Shown in pieces: positions 9,108 through 18,347 of a stretch of 32,259 bases of DNA; the stretch's first letter is position 1; the number at the start of each line of letters is the position of its first letter. The notes under the pieces were generated by a model, which searched no databases, was not told where the DNA came from, and saw nothing but the letters and a program-made list of their open reading frames with translations. The DNA lies in contig NZ_JAXUHN010000053.1 of NCBI RefSeq assembly GCF_035916875.1, forward strand, positions 1-32,259, written 5' to 3'. The translations under genes and the position numbers were made by a program. The stretch is from Methylomicrobium sp035916875 (GTDB lineage Bacteria > Pseudomonadota > Gammaproteobacteria > Methylococcales > Methylomonadaceae).

Positions 9108-9270
9108 AGTTTCCCGTTCAAGACGCGGCCAGCGCCGTTCGCACGACGCATTGACCAGTCGCGCGCTGTCGCAAGACCCATTGACCGGAGAAACCCATCT
9201 GCGTCATCACGTAACGCCGGATGGCTATTTCAAAGGCCGCCAAATCACAACCACCAGCGACGAAGAATAA
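9088..9270 (+). CDS. rpmF: 50S ribosomal protein L32
   Basis: A 60-residue basic protein beginning MAVQKSKVSRSRRGQRRSHD, the hallmark of bacterial L32, with the usual length. The zinc-binding cysteines found in some L32 forms are absent (HLRHHVTPDGYFKGR in that area), so this is the cysteine-free type. It starts inside the end of yceD, so translation is probably coupled; GGAGAG lies before the ATG. A rho-independent terminator follows, and then plsX. Confidence 0.97.
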   Translation: MAVQKSKVSRSRRGQRRSHDALTSRALSQDPLTGETHLRHHVTPDGYFKGRQITTTSDEE

Positions 9271-9295
9271 GCTTCGGGCTTTAACTCGACACGAT

Positions 9296-9329
9296 ACCGA
9301 ACCCTTGCCGGTTCGGTTTTTTATTTTTT
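9296..9329 (+). terminator. Rho-independent terminator after rpmF
   Basis: Stem ACCGAACC/GGTTCGGT with a 6-base loop, followed by a long T-rich tail. It lies 22 bases before plsX and probably acts partially, setting ribosomal protein output above the lipid genes. Confidence 0.85.
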
Positions 9330-9350
9330 AATGCGGAGACATCGGTTAAG

Positions 9351-10379
9351 GTGAGCCTGACTATTTCGATTGATGCGATGGGCGGGGATTACGGCCCTGA
9401 AGTAACGATCCCGGCCTCGCTGGATTGTTTGAAGAATAATCCGGACTTAAAGCTGATTCTGGTAGGCAACGAAACCACCATCAAACAGAAGTTGGGAACC
9501 GAGATCGAAACCTATCGCGACAGACTGACGGTGCATCACGCATCCCAATGCGTCGACATGGATGAACCGCCGTCGAAAGCCTTAAAAAACAAAAAAGACT
9601 CTTCGATGCGGGTCGCGATCAACCTCGTGCGCGACGGTCAAGCCGATGCGTGCGTCAGCGCCGGCAATACCGGCGCACTGATGGCAACGGCCCGTTTCGT
9701 GCTCAAAATGATCCCGGGCATCGATCGCCCCGCGATCATTTCGACACTCCCTTCCATTCATGGCCACACCCATGTGCTCGACCTCGGCGCGAATGTCGAT
9801 TGCACGGCGCAGCATCTGTTCGAATTTGCGGTAATGGGCGCCGAACTGGTCAAGGCGGTCGAAAACATCGAATCGCCGCGAGTCGGCTTGCTGAATATCG
9901 GCGAGGAAGAGATGAAGGGCAACGAGCAGGTCAAGGCCGCCGCCAAACTGCTCGAAGCGTCGCCGTTGAATTATATAGGCTATGTCGAAGGCAATTCATT
10001 GAACGCGGGCGCGATCAGGGTGGACCTGATCGTGACCGACGGCTTTGTCGGCAACGTCGCGCTCAAATCGATCGAAGGCGCCGCCAAGATGATCGGTACG
10101 CTGTTGAAGGAAGCTTTTTCGAAGAGCCTACTGACTAAAGCGGCAGGCCTGGTCGCTTATCCGGTTTTATCCTCATTCAAAAAGCGCATCGACCCTCGCC
10201 TCTACAACGGCGCCAGTTTTCTCGGCTTGCGCGGGCTGGTGATCAAAAGCCACGGCGGCGCCGACATATTGGCGTTCAAAACCGCAATCCAGTTGGCTGA
10301 AATTGAGGTTAAAAAAGACGTCATCAAAAAAATCAGCCAGCAGGTCGAACAAAACCTGTCTTTGGAAACGCACTCATGA
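9351..10379 (+). CDS. plsX: Phosphate acyltransferase PlsX
   Basis: A 342-residue peripheral membrane enzyme that converts acyl-ACP to acyl-phosphate for phospholipid synthesis. The start ISIDAMGGDYGPEVTIPA is the family signature, and SAGNTGALMA (near 100) and DLGANVDC (about 143-150) are conserved. It begins with GTG; an ATG in frame would cut conserved residues. The stop overlaps the fabH start by four bases (ATGA). It is the first gene of the fatty-acid cluster behind the rpmF terminator. Confidence 0.96.
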   Translation: MSLTISIDAMGGDYGPEVTIPASLDCLKNNPDLKLILVGNETTIKQKLGTEIETYRDRLTVHHASQCVDMDEPPSKALKNKKDSSMRVAINLVRDGQADACVSAGNTGALMATARFVLKMIPGIDRPAIISTLPSIHGHTHVLDLGANVDCTAQHLFEFAVMGAELVKAVENIESPRVGLLNIGEEEMKGNEQVKAAAKLLEASPLNYIGYVEGNSLNAGAIRVDLIVTDGFVGNVALKSIEGAAKMIGTLLKEAFSKSLLTKAAGLVAYPVLSSFKKRIDPRLYNGASFLGLRGLVIKSHGGADILAFKTAIQLAEIEVKKDVIKKISQQVEQNLSLETHS

Positions 10380-11344
10380 CCCGCTATTCAAGAGTCATCG
10401 GCACCGGTGGTTATCTTCCATCGGAAATTTTAACGAACGCCCAAATTTCGGAAACGGTTGACACCTCCGATAGCTGGATCTTCGAACGGACCGGCATCAA
10501 AAGCCGCCGCATCGCCGGGGCCGACGAAACCGCGTCCAGCATGGCTGAAATCGCCGCTCGTCAGGCGATCGAGATAGCCGGCATCGCCCCCGAGGAAATC
10601 GATCTGATCATCGTCGCGACCGGCACGCCGGATCGCGTTTATCCGAGCACCGGCTGTTTGTTGCAGCAGCGTCTCGGCATCAAAAACTGCGTGTCCTTCG
10701 ATGTACAGGCCGCCTGTTCCGGCGCGATTTTCGGCTTGAGCATCGCCGACCAATATATCAAGACCGGCGCGGCCCGCAATGTCCTGGTCGTCGGCTCCGA
10801 AATCTGCTCGCGCATTGTCGATTGGACCGACCGCACCACCTGCGTCCTGTTCGGCGACGGCGCCGGCGCAATCCTGTTGGGCGCCTCCGAAGAAACCGGC
10901 ATCCTGTCGACCCACATCCATTCGGACGGCGAATACGAAGAACTGCTGTTTTGCCCGAATCCGCAGGCGGCGCCGAACGGTTACCAGCATGAACCGGGCT
11001 ATATCAGCATGCGCGGCAATGAGGTCTTCAAGGTCGCGGTCAATACGCTCGGCCGTATCGTCGATGAAACACTCGAAGCCAACGCGCTGGAGAAAGAGTC
11101 GATCGACTGGTTGGTGCCGCATCAGGCCAATATCCGGATCATCCAGGCAACCGCGAAGAAATTGAAAATGTCTATGGAGCAGGTCATTGTCACGCTCGAA
11201 AACCAGGGCAACACCTCCTCCGCCTCCGTGCTGCTTGCCTTCAATGAAGCGGTTCGCGACGGGCGCATCCAGCGCGGCCAGGTCGTCTTGCTGGAAGCAT
11301 TTGGCGCCGGCTTTACCTGGGGTTCGGCGTTGTTGAAGTATTAA
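10376..11344 (+). CDS. fabH: Beta-ketoacyl-ACP synthase III FabH
   Basis: A 322-residue enzyme that starts fatty-acid synthesis by condensing acetyl-CoA with malonyl-ACP. The catalytic triad is complete: C114 in QAACSGA, H249 in VPHQAN and N279 in ENQGNTSS. ERTGIKSRR near residue 37 is also typical. It overlaps plsX by four bases and is followed by a 95-base gap with a hairpin before fabD. Confidence 0.97.
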   Translation: MTRYSRVIGTGGYLPSEILTNAQISETVDTSDSWIFERTGIKSRRIAGADETASSMAEIAARQAIEIAGIAPEEIDLIIVATGTPDRVYPSTGCLLQQRLGIKNCVSFDVQAACSGAIFGLSIADQYIKTGAARNVLVVGSEICSRIVDWTDRTTCVLFGDGAGAILLGASEETGILSTHIHSDGEYEELLFCPNPQAAPNGYQHEPGYISMRGNEVFKVAVNTLGRIVDETLEANALEKESIDWLVPHQANIRIIQATAKKLKMSMEQVIVTLENQGNTSSASVLLAFNEAVRDGRIQRGQVVLLEAFGAGFTWGSALLKY

Positions 11345-11348
11345 AACC

Positions 11349-11384
11349 AAGGTACAGGAAAAATCATTCCACGCCTTGTACCTT
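11349..11384. repeat. Inverted repeat in the fabH-fabD gap
   Basis: AAGGTACA and TGTACCTT form perfect 8-base arms around 20 bases. There is no T-run, so it is at most a weak terminator or mRNA structure. Confidence 0.35.
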
Positions 11385-11439
11385 AATTCTGAACATCAAA
11401 AAATATACCCAATGTTTCAGCGAGTATTTTGACGCATCC

Positions 11440-12390
11440 ATGAGCACACAAACCTACGACTTAGCCTTCGTTTTTCCAGGCCAGGGATCCCAGTCGGTCG
11501 GCATGATGACCGATCTTGCGAGCGGTTTCCCCGAAATCAAACAGACATTCGAGCGCGCCTCCGATGCCTTGGGCAAGGATTTATGGAAACTGGTCAGCGA
11601 AGGACCCGAAGCCGAGCTGAATCAGACCCACAACACCCAACCCGCGATGCTGGCCGCAGGCGTTGCAATCTGGGAAATCTGGAATAAGCAAAGCCGCGTC
11701 CGCCCGGCCTGGACCGCAGGTCATAGCCTCGGCGAATATAGCGCCCTGGTCGCCGCGAACGCGATCGCTTTCGAAGATGCAATCCGGTTGGTCGCGACGC
11801 GAGGACGCCTGATGCAGGAAGCTGTACCGCAGGGCATCGGTGCAATGGCCGCGATTTTAGGCCTCGAGGATCATCAGGTCGCGGAAGCCTGCGATAAAGC
11901 CGCGCAGGGCGAAGTCGTCGCCGCGGTCAACTTCAATGCGCCGGGCCAGGTCGTAATCGCCGGCAATGCGGACGCGGTTCAGCGCGCGATTTCCGAAGCG
12001 CAAACCCTCGGCGCCAAACGCGCGGTGCTGCTGCCGGTCAGCGTGCCGTCGCACTGCGCCCTGATGGCCGGCGCGGCCGAAAAACTCAAAGAAGAATTAT
12101 TGCGGATTCAAATTAAAAGCCCTGACATCACGTTGATCCATAATACCGACGTGATGGCGCACAGCGCGCCGGAAGTGATTCGCAACGCCCTGAAAGAACA
12201 ACTCTACAAACCGGTGCGCTGGGTCGATTCGATCAAATTCATGCACGACCAAGGCGTCGCCCGCTTTGTCGAATGCGGCCCCGGCAAGGTCCTGATCGGG
12301 CTGAACAAACGTATCGTGAAGGATGCCGAGCATCTGTCGATCTTCGATAGCAAATCTTTACACACTACTTTGGAGCTGTTAAATGGCTAA
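11440..12390 (+). CDS. fabD: Malonyl-CoA:ACP transacylase FabD
   Basis: A 316-residue enzyme that loads malonyl groups on ACP. It shows FPGQGSQSVGM at 12-22, nucleophile S96 in GHSLGEYSA, R121 and H205 in PSHCALM, so the active site is complete. The end overlaps fabG by eight bases. Length is normal for the family. Confidence 0.97.
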   Translation: MSTQTYDLAFVFPGQGSQSVGMMTDLASGFPEIKQTFERASDALGKDLWKLVSEGPEAELNQTHNTQPAMLAAGVAIWEIWNKQSRVRPAWTAGHSLGEYSALVAANAIAFEDAIRLVATRGRLMQEAVPQGIGAMAAILGLEDHQVAEACDKAAQGEVVAAVNFNAPGQVVIAGNADAVQRAISEAQTLGAKRAVLLPVSVPSHCALMAGAAEKLKEELLRIQIKSPDITLIHNTDVMAHSAPEVIRNALKEQLYKPVRWVDSIKFMHDQGVARFVECGPGKVLIGLNKRIVKDAEHLSIFDSKSLHTTLELLNG

Positions 12391-13111
12391 ACAAGTCGCT
12401 TTAGTGACGGGCGCCAGCCGCGGCATCGGCAAGGCGATTGCCGAAAGACTGGCCGGCGACGGTTTTTTCGTGGTCGGCACCGCGACCACCGAAACCGGTG
12501 CGGAAGCCATCTCGGCTTATCTCGGCGAAAACGGCAAGGGCTTGCGTCTCGATGTCGCGGACTCCGATTCGATTGCCGAGGCAATCAAAACCGTCAATGA
12601 CGAATTCGGCGCGCCGACCGTGCTGGTCAACAATGCGGGCATTACCCGCGACAATCTGTTGATGCGGATGAAGGACGAGGAATGGGATGCGATCATCAAC
12701 ACCAACCTCGCCTCGGTTTTCCGGATGAGCAAGGCGGTACTCCGCGGCATGATGAAGGCACGCACCGGCCGCATCATCAGCATTTCCTCGGTCGTCGGTT
12801 CGACCGGCAACGCCGGCCAGGCCAACTATGCCGCCGCGAAAGCCGGCATCGCCGGTTTCAGCAAATCGCTGGCCAAGGAAGTCGGCTCGCGGAATATCAC
12901 CGTAAACGTGGTCGCGCCCGGCTTCATCGATACCGACATGACCAAGGACCTGAGCGACGACATCAAAACCTCGCTGCTGGCTTCGATTCCGCTGGAACGC
13001 CTCGGTGCGCCCGAGGAAATCGCGCATGCGGTATCGTTCCTTGCCTCGCCGGGCGCGGCCTATATTACCGGAGAAACCCTGCATGTGAATGGCGGCATGT
13101 ATATGCCATAA
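12383..13111 (+). CDS. fabG: 3-oxoacyl-ACP reductase FabG
   Basis: A 242-residue short-chain dehydrogenase that reduces beta-ketoacyl-ACP with NADPH. The cofactor motif TGASRGIG lies at 9-16, NNAG at 83-86, and the catalytic residues are S136, Y149 and K153. A GGAGC ribosome binding site for it lies inside the end of fabD. Position between fabD and acpP supports FabG over other dehydrogenases of this family. Confidence 0.96.
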   Translation: MAKQVALVTGASRGIGKAIAERLAGDGFFVVGTATTETGAEAISAYLGENGKGLRLDVADSDSIAEAIKTVNDEFGAPTVLVNNAGITRDNLLMRMKDEEWDAIINTNLASVFRMSKAVLRGMMKARTGRIISISSVVGSTGNAGQANYAAAKAGIAGFSKSLAKEVGSRNITVNVVAPGFIDTDMTKDLSDDIKTSLLASIPLERLGAPEEIAHAVSFLASPGAAYITGETLHVNGGMYMP

Positions 13112-13162
13112 ACTTCCTCTCTCGCCTAGCCACGGCCTTACCTCCGGGCGGTCAGCTTAATA

Positions 13163-13193
13163 TTGTGACTTTAAATTCAGATTACAGTATAAT
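13163..13193 (+). promoter_or_regulatory. Candidate promoter for acpP
   Basis: A perfect TATAAT (13188-13193) with TTGTGA 19 bases upstream. A separate strong promoter before acpP is usual because ACP is needed in large amounts. The resulting leader would be about 110 bases. Confidence 0.5.
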
Positions 13194-13254
13194 TTTCGCT
13201 ACCGTCTGGAATTTCCGTGGACGGGATTTCTAGTAACACCAATAACAATATCAT

Positions 13255-13290
13255 TGTAAATATATGATTTATATTAATAGTATATTTACA
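13255..13290. promoter_or_regulatory. AT-rich inverted repeat in the acpP leader
   Basis: TGTAAATATA and TATATTTACA are perfect 10-base arms around 16 bases, ending six bases before the GAGG ribosome binding site. It could be an RNA hairpin affecting translation or a protein-binding site. Confidence 0.4.
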
Positions 13291-13309
13291 TTGCTTGAGG
13301 ATAATAATC

Positions 13310-13540
13310 ATGAGTAATGTTGAACAACGAGTAAAAAAAATTGTTGCAGAGCAATTGGGCGTTAAAGAAGATATCGCCAATGACGCATCTTTCGTAGATG
13401 ATCTGGGCGCCGACTCTCTTGACACCGTTGAACTCGTTATGGCGCTTGAAGAAGAATTCGAGTGCGAAATTCCGGACGAAGAAGCTGAAAAAATCACCAC
13501 TGTTCAGCAAGCGATCGACTACGTCGAAAAGAACACCTGA
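13310..13540 (+). CDS. acpP: Acyl carrier protein
   Basis: A 76-residue acidic four-helix protein that carries growing acyl chains on a phosphopantetheine attached to S36 (GADSLDTVEL). The sequence is very close to the gammaproteobacterial ACP pattern (NVEQRVKKIVAEQLGV). I start at 13310, where GAGG lies nine bases upstream, not at the in-frame ATG at 13295, which would add MRIII. A hairpin with a short T-run follows before fabF. Confidence 0.97.
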   Translation: MSNVEQRVKKIVAEQLGVKEDIANDASFVDDLGADSLDTVELVMALEEEFECEIPDEEAEKITTVQQAIDYVEKNT

Positions 13541-13553
13541 TAGTAGCGATTCA

Positions 13554-13588
13554 TTAGTGGATGACATTCTGCGCATCCACTAACTTTT
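13554..13588 (+). terminator. Hairpin terminator or attenuator between acpP and fabF
   Basis: Perfect 10-base arms TTAGTGGATG and CATCCACTAA with a 10-base loop, followed by CTTTTTA. It probably ends part of the abundant acpP transcript before fabF. Confidence 0.65.
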
Positions 13589-13633
13589 TACCCCACGATT
13601 TTTCTAAACCACAGATTCCACACGGTAACCACA

Positions 13634-14878
13634 TTGAGCACACGTCGAGTCGTAATCACCGGTTTGGGCGCCATTACACCTTTAGCAAACACGGTAGCCG
13701 AAACCTGGGACGGCATTATCAACGGCAAAAGCGGCATCGGCCCCATCGATTCCTTTGATATTTCTCCTTTCGCGACCACCTTCGGCGGCGTGATTCGGAA
13801 CTTCGATGTTACCCAATACATCCCGGCCAAAGACGCGCAGCGCATGGATGGCTTCATTCATTACGGCATGGCGGCAGGCTGTCAGGCATTCGAGGATTCC
13901 GGCATCGAAGTGACCGAAGCCAACGCGGAACGGATCGGCGTAGCGATCGGCGCCGGCATCGGCGGCGTGACAGGCATCGAAGAATGTTACGCGCTGTACG
14001 AAAAAAGCGGTCCGCGCCGGATTTCGCCGTTTTTCGTGCCAGGCAACATCATCAACATGATTTCCGGCAATCTGTCGATCAAATACGGCCTAAAAGGACC
14101 GAATTTTGCGATCGTGACCGCCTGCGCCACCGGCACCCACAACATCGGCGATTCGGTACGACTGATCCAACACGGCGATGCGGACGTGATGGTGGCCGGC
14201 GGCGCCGAACGCTGCACGACTTCGCCGACCGCCATGGGCGGTTTCATTTCGGCGAAAGCCTTGTCGCGACGGAACGACAGCCCCGCCACGGCCAGCCGGC
14301 CTTGGGATAAAGACCGCGACGGTTTCGTACTCAGCGACGGAGCGGGCGTGGTCGTACTCGAAGAACTCGAACACGCGAAAGCACGCGGTGCAAAAATTTA
14401 CGCGGAAGTGGTCGGCTACGGTATGAGCGGTGACGCCTATCACATGACCACCCCGTCACCCGGCGGCGAAGGCGCGGCGCGCTGCATGCGCAATGCCTTG
14501 CGCGATGCCCGTTTGAATGCGGAAGCAATCGACTATATCAACGCGCACGGCACCTCGACGCCGGCCGGCGATATAGGTGAAACCCAGGCGATGAAGGCGG
14601 CGCTGGGCGATCACGCCTACAACGTCGCGGTCAGTTCGACCAAGTCGATGATCGGCCACATGCTCGGCGCGGCCGGCGGTATTGAGGCGGTATTGACCTC
14701 TCTTAGCATCAAAAACCAGATCGCGCCGCCGACGATCAACCTGGACAACCCCGATCCCGAATGCGATCTCGATTATGTCCCGAATGTCGCGCGCGACATG
14801 AAGATCAATATCGCGATGTCGAACTCATTCGGATTTGGCGGCACCAACGGCACATTGATTTTCAAACGCTACGAATAA
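13634..14878 (+). CDS. fabF: Beta-ketoacyl-ACP synthase II FabF
   Basis: A 414-residue condensing enzyme that elongates acyl-ACP. Catalytic residues C164 (TACATGTH), H305 (NAHGTST) and H342 (MIGHMLGAAGG) are all present. The start must be TTG: the protein begins STRRVVITGLG as the family does, and no other start codon lies between it and the upstream in-frame stop at 13562. Only a weak ribosome binding site is visible, so translation may be low compared with acpP. Confidence 0.96.
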   Translation: MSTRRVVITGLGAITPLANTVAETWDGIINGKSGIGPIDSFDISPFATTFGGVIRNFDVTQYIPAKDAQRMDGFIHYGMAAGCQAFEDSGIEVTEANAERIGVAIGAGIGGVTGIEECYALYEKSGPRRISPFFVPGNIINMISGNLSIKYGLKGPNFAIVTACATGTHNIGDSVRLIQHGDADVMVAGGAERCTTSPTAMGGFISAKALSRRNDSPATASRPWDKDRDGFVLSDGAGVVVLEELEHAKARGAKIYAEVVGYGMSGDAYHMTTPSPGGEGAARCMRNALRDARLNAEAIDYINAHGTSTPAGDIGETQAMKAALGDHAYNVAVSSTKSMIGHMLGAAGGIEAVLTSLSIKNQIAPPTINLDNPDPECDLDYVPNVARDMKINIAMSNSFGFGGTNGTLIFKRYE

Positions 14879-14912
14879 GCGATGATCCCGAGCGGGGTTG
14901 TCGCATCCGCCA

Positions 14913-15749
14913 ATGCTGCTGGTCAATGGTGAACCTAGAGAGACCCTGCCCGTTTCGGACCGCGGCCTGCAATACGGCGACGGCTTGTTCGAAACGATCG
15001 AAATCAAAGGCCGGCAGCCGGTTTTTTTCGATCGGCATCTAAAGCGGCTTGAAGCCGGTTGCGGGCGGCTCGCGATCCCGTTTCCCGCGCCGGAGATTCT
15101 GGCCGAAGAAGCCGAAATATTGTGCAAACATTCCCTAGCCGAGGCCGTACTCAAAATCATCGTGACTTCGGGCTCCGGCGGACGGGGATATCGGCGTCCC
15201 GAGACGATTCAAGCGACCCGGATCCTAAGCTTGCATCCCTACCCCGACTACCCGAACTCGTTTAGTACCGAGGGCATCAATACCCGCATTTGCAAAAACC
15301 GCCTCGGCATCAATCCGGCCCTGGCCGGTATCAAACATTTGAACCGCCTGGAACAGGTTCTCGCCCGTGCCGAATGGACCGATCAAACCATTCACGAAGG
15401 CATCATGCTGGACAGCGTCGGCCATGTGATCGAAGGCACGATGACCAACCTGTTTTATGTAAAGGATCATGCCGTATATACCGCCCCCCTTGGACAAAGC
15501 GGCATTGCCGGAATCGTTCGCGGCCTCATTATGCAGCTTGCGGAACAGCACCAACTTGCGTTATATGAACGGAGTTATTCCCTCGAACAATTATTATCGG
15601 CCGATGAAATCTTTGTCTGTAACTCGATCATCGGCATCTGGCCGGTCAAACAGATCGATCAGACCGTTTTCAAACCGGGACCCATCACCCGGAAGATCCG
15701 GCAATGGCTAGCCGATTATAAACAAGAGACGCTTCGCAGTGAGCAATAA
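14913..15749 (+). CDS. pabC: Aminodeoxychorismate lyase PabC
   Basis: A 278-residue PLP enzyme of aminotransferase class IV that makes 4-aminobenzoate for folate. VSDRGLQYGDGLFET is the family signature, and K141 in AGIKHLNRLEQ is the PLP lysine. The ATG at 14913 matches the usual N-terminus; a TTG at 14898 would add five residues. The place between fabF and mltG is the standard one for pabC and argues against a branched-chain or D-amino-acid aminotransferase. Confidence 0.92.
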   Translation: MLLVNGEPRETLPVSDRGLQYGDGLFETIEIKGRQPVFFDRHLKRLEAGCGRLAIPFPAPEILAEEAEILCKHSLAEAVLKIIVTSGSGGRGYRRPETIQATRILSLHPYPDYPNSFSTEGINTRICKNRLGINPALAGIKHLNRLEQVLARAEWTDQTIHEGIMLDSVGHVIEGTMTNLFYVKDHAVYTAPLGQSGIAGIVRGLIMQLAEQHQLALYERSYSLEQLLSADEIFVCNSIIGIWPVKQIDQTVFKPGPITRKIRQWLADYKQETLRSEQ

Positions 15750-16755
15750 AATCATTGGTTTGACCTTATTATTCATCAGTTTTACCGGTGGCTGGGCATG
15801 GATGGACTACCGCCAAGCCCTGCATGCGCCTGTCGTCAGGGACAATTCGGTCGTAATCGAAATCGTCAAGGGCGATTCGATGACCCGGATCGCCGAGAAA
15901 CTTGCCGAACAGCATCTAAAGGTCAGCGCTTTATGGTTCAAGATTATCGCACTCCAAAAACAATCGGCCGCCAAACTGAAGACCGGCGAATATGAATTCA
16001 CGACCGGCCTAACCCTGCCCGAAATTATCGACCAGATTGCGGAAGGCAAAACCCGGCAACACAGCATCACCTTTCCGGAAGGCTGGAGCCTTGCGGAGAT
16101 CCTGGCCGAAATGAAGAGCAATCCGCATATCCAACACACACTCAACGAAACGTCCCCGGAAGTATTACGCGCCCATATCGGCATCACTGAAAGCAAAACC
16201 GAGGGCCTGTTTTTTCCGGATACTTATTTCTTTGAGAAAAACATGTCCGATGTCTCTTTGTTGAAAAGGGCCTACGACAAAATGCAGTCGGTACTGCAGG
16301 AAGAATGGCCGCAAAGAACGGCCAATTTGCCGCTCAACTCGCCCTACGAGGCGTTGATTCTCGCCTCTATCATCGAAAAAGAAACCGGCGCGGAGGAGGA
16401 ACGGCCCTTGATCGCGGGGGTAATGGTGCGCCGTCTGCAAAAAGGCATGCCTTTGCAGACCGACCCGACTGTAATCTATGGCATGGGCGACAACTATCAC
16501 GGTAATATCGGCGAGCAGGATTTAAAAAACCCGACTCCCTACAACACCTATCTGATCAAAGGACTGCCGCCGACGCCGATCGCGATGCCGGGACGCGACG
16601 CCATCCATGCCGCATTGCATCCCGATACCGGCAACAGCCTGTATTTTGTCGCCAAGGGCAACGGCACGCATGTGTTTTCATCGACCCTGCAAGACCACAA
16701 TCATGCGGTCAAGCTCTTTCAGAAACAAAAAAATGACCAGTATCGCACGCGGTAA
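15739..16755 (+). CDS. mltG: Endolytic transglycosylase MltG
   Basis: A 338-residue inner-membrane enzyme that cuts nascent peptidoglycan. One N-terminal membrane segment (about 4-20) is followed by a LysM-like region and the YceG domain, with catalytic E213 in ASIIEKETG and the conserved LQTDPTVIYG and PTPIAMPG segments. It starts with GTG inside the last 11 bases of pabC. The end overlaps tmk by 23 bases. Confidence 0.94.
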   Translation: MSNKIIGLTLLFISFTGGWAWMDYRQALHAPVVRDNSVVIEIVKGDSMTRIAEKLAEQHLKVSALWFKIIALQKQSAAKLKTGEYEFTTGLTLPEIIDQIAEGKTRQHSITFPEGWSLAEILAEMKSNPHIQHTLNETSPEVLRAHIGITESKTEGLFFPDTYFFEKNMSDVSLLKRAYDKMQSVLQEEWPQRTANLPLNSPYEALILASIIEKETGAEEERPLIAGVMVRRLQKGMPLQTDPTVIYGMGDNYHGNIGEQDLKNPTPYNTYLIKGLPPTPIAMPGRDAIHAALHPDTGNSLYFVAKGNGTHVFSSTLQDHNHAVKLFQKQKNDQYRTR

Positions 16756-17368
16756 ATTCATCACACTGGAAGGCGGTGAAGGCGTCGGCAAAAGCACGAA
16801 CCTGATCTTTCTGCATGATTTTCTAAAGGTTCGAAACATCCCGGTCGTGATCACTCGCGAACCCGGCGGCACCCCGCTGGCCGAAAAGCTCCGTGCGTTG
16901 CTGCTCGACAAAAATGGCGAATCGATCGCCGCGACCACCGAATTGTTGCTGATGTTCGCCGCTCGGGCGCAGCATATACGGCATGTGATCGAACCGGCGC
17001 TGGCCAAAGGCGAATGGGTGCTGTGCGACCGCTTTACCGATGCGACCTACGCCTACCAAGGCGGCGCGCGGCACATGGAATTATCGACGATTGCCTGGCT
17101 TGAACATCTGGTGCAAGGCTCCTTGCGGCCCGATCTGACTTTGCTGCTCGACGCACCGGCCGAGACAGGGTTGGCGCGCGCGAGGGAACGGCGAGGCGAG
17201 GCAGACCGTTTCGAAGCCGAAAAACGCCAGTTTTTCGAAGATGTCCGCCTGGCCTATCTAAAGCAAGCCGAACAACACCCGGAAAGAATCAAGATCGTCG
17301 CGGCCGACCGTCCGTTGCCCGATGTGCAAGCCGCGCTCGCCGATTCGCTTTCGGCTCTGTTGCGATGA
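16733..17368 (+). CDS. tmk: Thymidylate kinase
   Basis: A 211-residue cytoplasmic kinase that converts dTMP to dTDP. It has P-loop GGEGVGKST at 14-22, TREPGGT, DRFTDATYAYQGG and the lid arginines in RARERRGEADRFE. The ATG at 16733 lies inside the end of mltG; the open frame extends back to 16607 but that part is not Tmk-like. It overlaps holB by four bases. Confidence 0.95.
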   Translation: MTSIARGKFITLEGGEGVGKSTNLIFLHDFLKVRNIPVVITREPGGTPLAEKLRALLLDKNGESIAATTELLLMFAARAQHIRHVIEPALAKGEWVLCDRFTDATYAYQGGARHMELSTIAWLEHLVQGSLRPDLTLLLDAPAETGLARARERRGEADRFEAEKRQFFEDVRLAYLKQAEQHPERIKIVAADRPLPDVQAALADSLSALLR

Positions 17369-18342
17369 AACCGTTACTGCCCTGGCAACAAGCCCAATGG
17401 CGTCAGCTGTGCGGCTATATCCGCCAGCAGCGCATCCCGCAGGCACTGTTGATCACCGGCAACAAAGGCCTCGGCAAGCGCGAACTGGCCGAACACTTCA
17501 CCGCCACCCTGCTCTGCCATGCGCCAAATGCCGACAACGAAGCCTGCGGCCATTGCCATGGCTGCAAACTGCATGCCGCCGGCAACCACCCCGATCTGTT
17601 CGTGGTAAGTCCTGACGAACCCGGCAAAGCGATCGGCATCAACACAATTCGCGAACTGATCGTCGATACGCAATTAAAACCGCAATATGACACCTACCGC
17701 ATCGTGATCATCGATCCGGCCGATCAATTGAACCGACCGGCCGCGAATGCGTTTTTAAAATGTCTCGAAGAACCGACCGAACGCACGGTGATCTTGTTGA
17801 TTACCGCAAAACCCGCCAAACTGCCGATCACAATCGCCAGCCGCTGCCAGCGCTTAGCCGTCAATCCGCCCGACAGCGCTACCGTCGTGGCTTGGCTCAA
17901 AGCGCAGTCGATCGCCGATGCGGAAGCCTTGGCCACGCTGGCCCGGAATGCGCCGTTCGCCGCCCTGCACTATGCGAACGAGCAGGCCTTGGCGGTCCAG
18001 GGCGACTGTTTCAAGGCCTGGCTCGACATCGCCAAACATCGCGCAAGCCCGATCGTGATTGCCGAAGACTGGCAAAAACTGCCGCTCCCCTCTCTGCTCT
18101 CGTGGCTGACTTCCTGGCTGATTGACCTGATCAAATGTAAATTCCGGTCGGAAGGCAATCTATTGCAGGAATCCCGTCTCCGCTCCCCCTTGCAAGAACT
18201 GTCCGGACAACTAGACTTAAAAAAACTTTATCAGTTGTACGATTTGTTGTTGGCCGCACGCGAACGGCTCGATAGCCAAATCAATAAACAGATGATGTTG
18301 GAAGAAATTTTGATTCAATGGTCTGAACTCAACCGGAGCTGA
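17365..18342 (+). CDS. holB: DNA polymerase III subunit delta'
   Basis: A 325-residue clamp-loader subunit. It has a P-loop-like GNKGLGKRE (32-40), a four-cysteine zinc site (C51, C61, C64, C67) and the SRC motif at 159-161, as in other delta' proteins. The start overlaps tmk by four bases. Order tmk-holB-pilZ-tatD is typical of gammaproteobacteria. Confidence 0.94.
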   Translation: MKPLLPWQQAQWRQLCGYIRQQRIPQALLITGNKGLGKRELAEHFTATLLCHAPNADNEACGHCHGCKLHAAGNHPDLFVVSPDEPGKAIGINTIRELIVDTQLKPQYDTYRIVIIDPADQLNRPAANAFLKCLEEPTERTVILLITAKPAKLPITIASRCQRLAVNPPDSATVVAWLKAQSIADAEALATLARNAPFAALHYANEQALAVQGDCFKAWLDIAKHRASPIVIAEDWQKLPLPSLLSWLTSWLIDLIKCKFRSEGNLLQESRLRSPLQELSGQLDLKKLYQLYDLLLAARERLDSQINKQMMLEEILIQWSELNRS

Positions 18343-18347
18343 ACATC

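Noticed and set aside
10430..11350. 306-codon open frame on the minus strand
   Set aside because: It lies fully opposite fabH, whose catalytic residues are complete. The composition (repeated Gly, Ala, Asp, Arg) is what the complement of a GC-rich gene gives.
12401..13084. 227-codon open frame on the minus strand
   Set aside because: Complement of fabG, no recognisable motif and no ribosome binding site.
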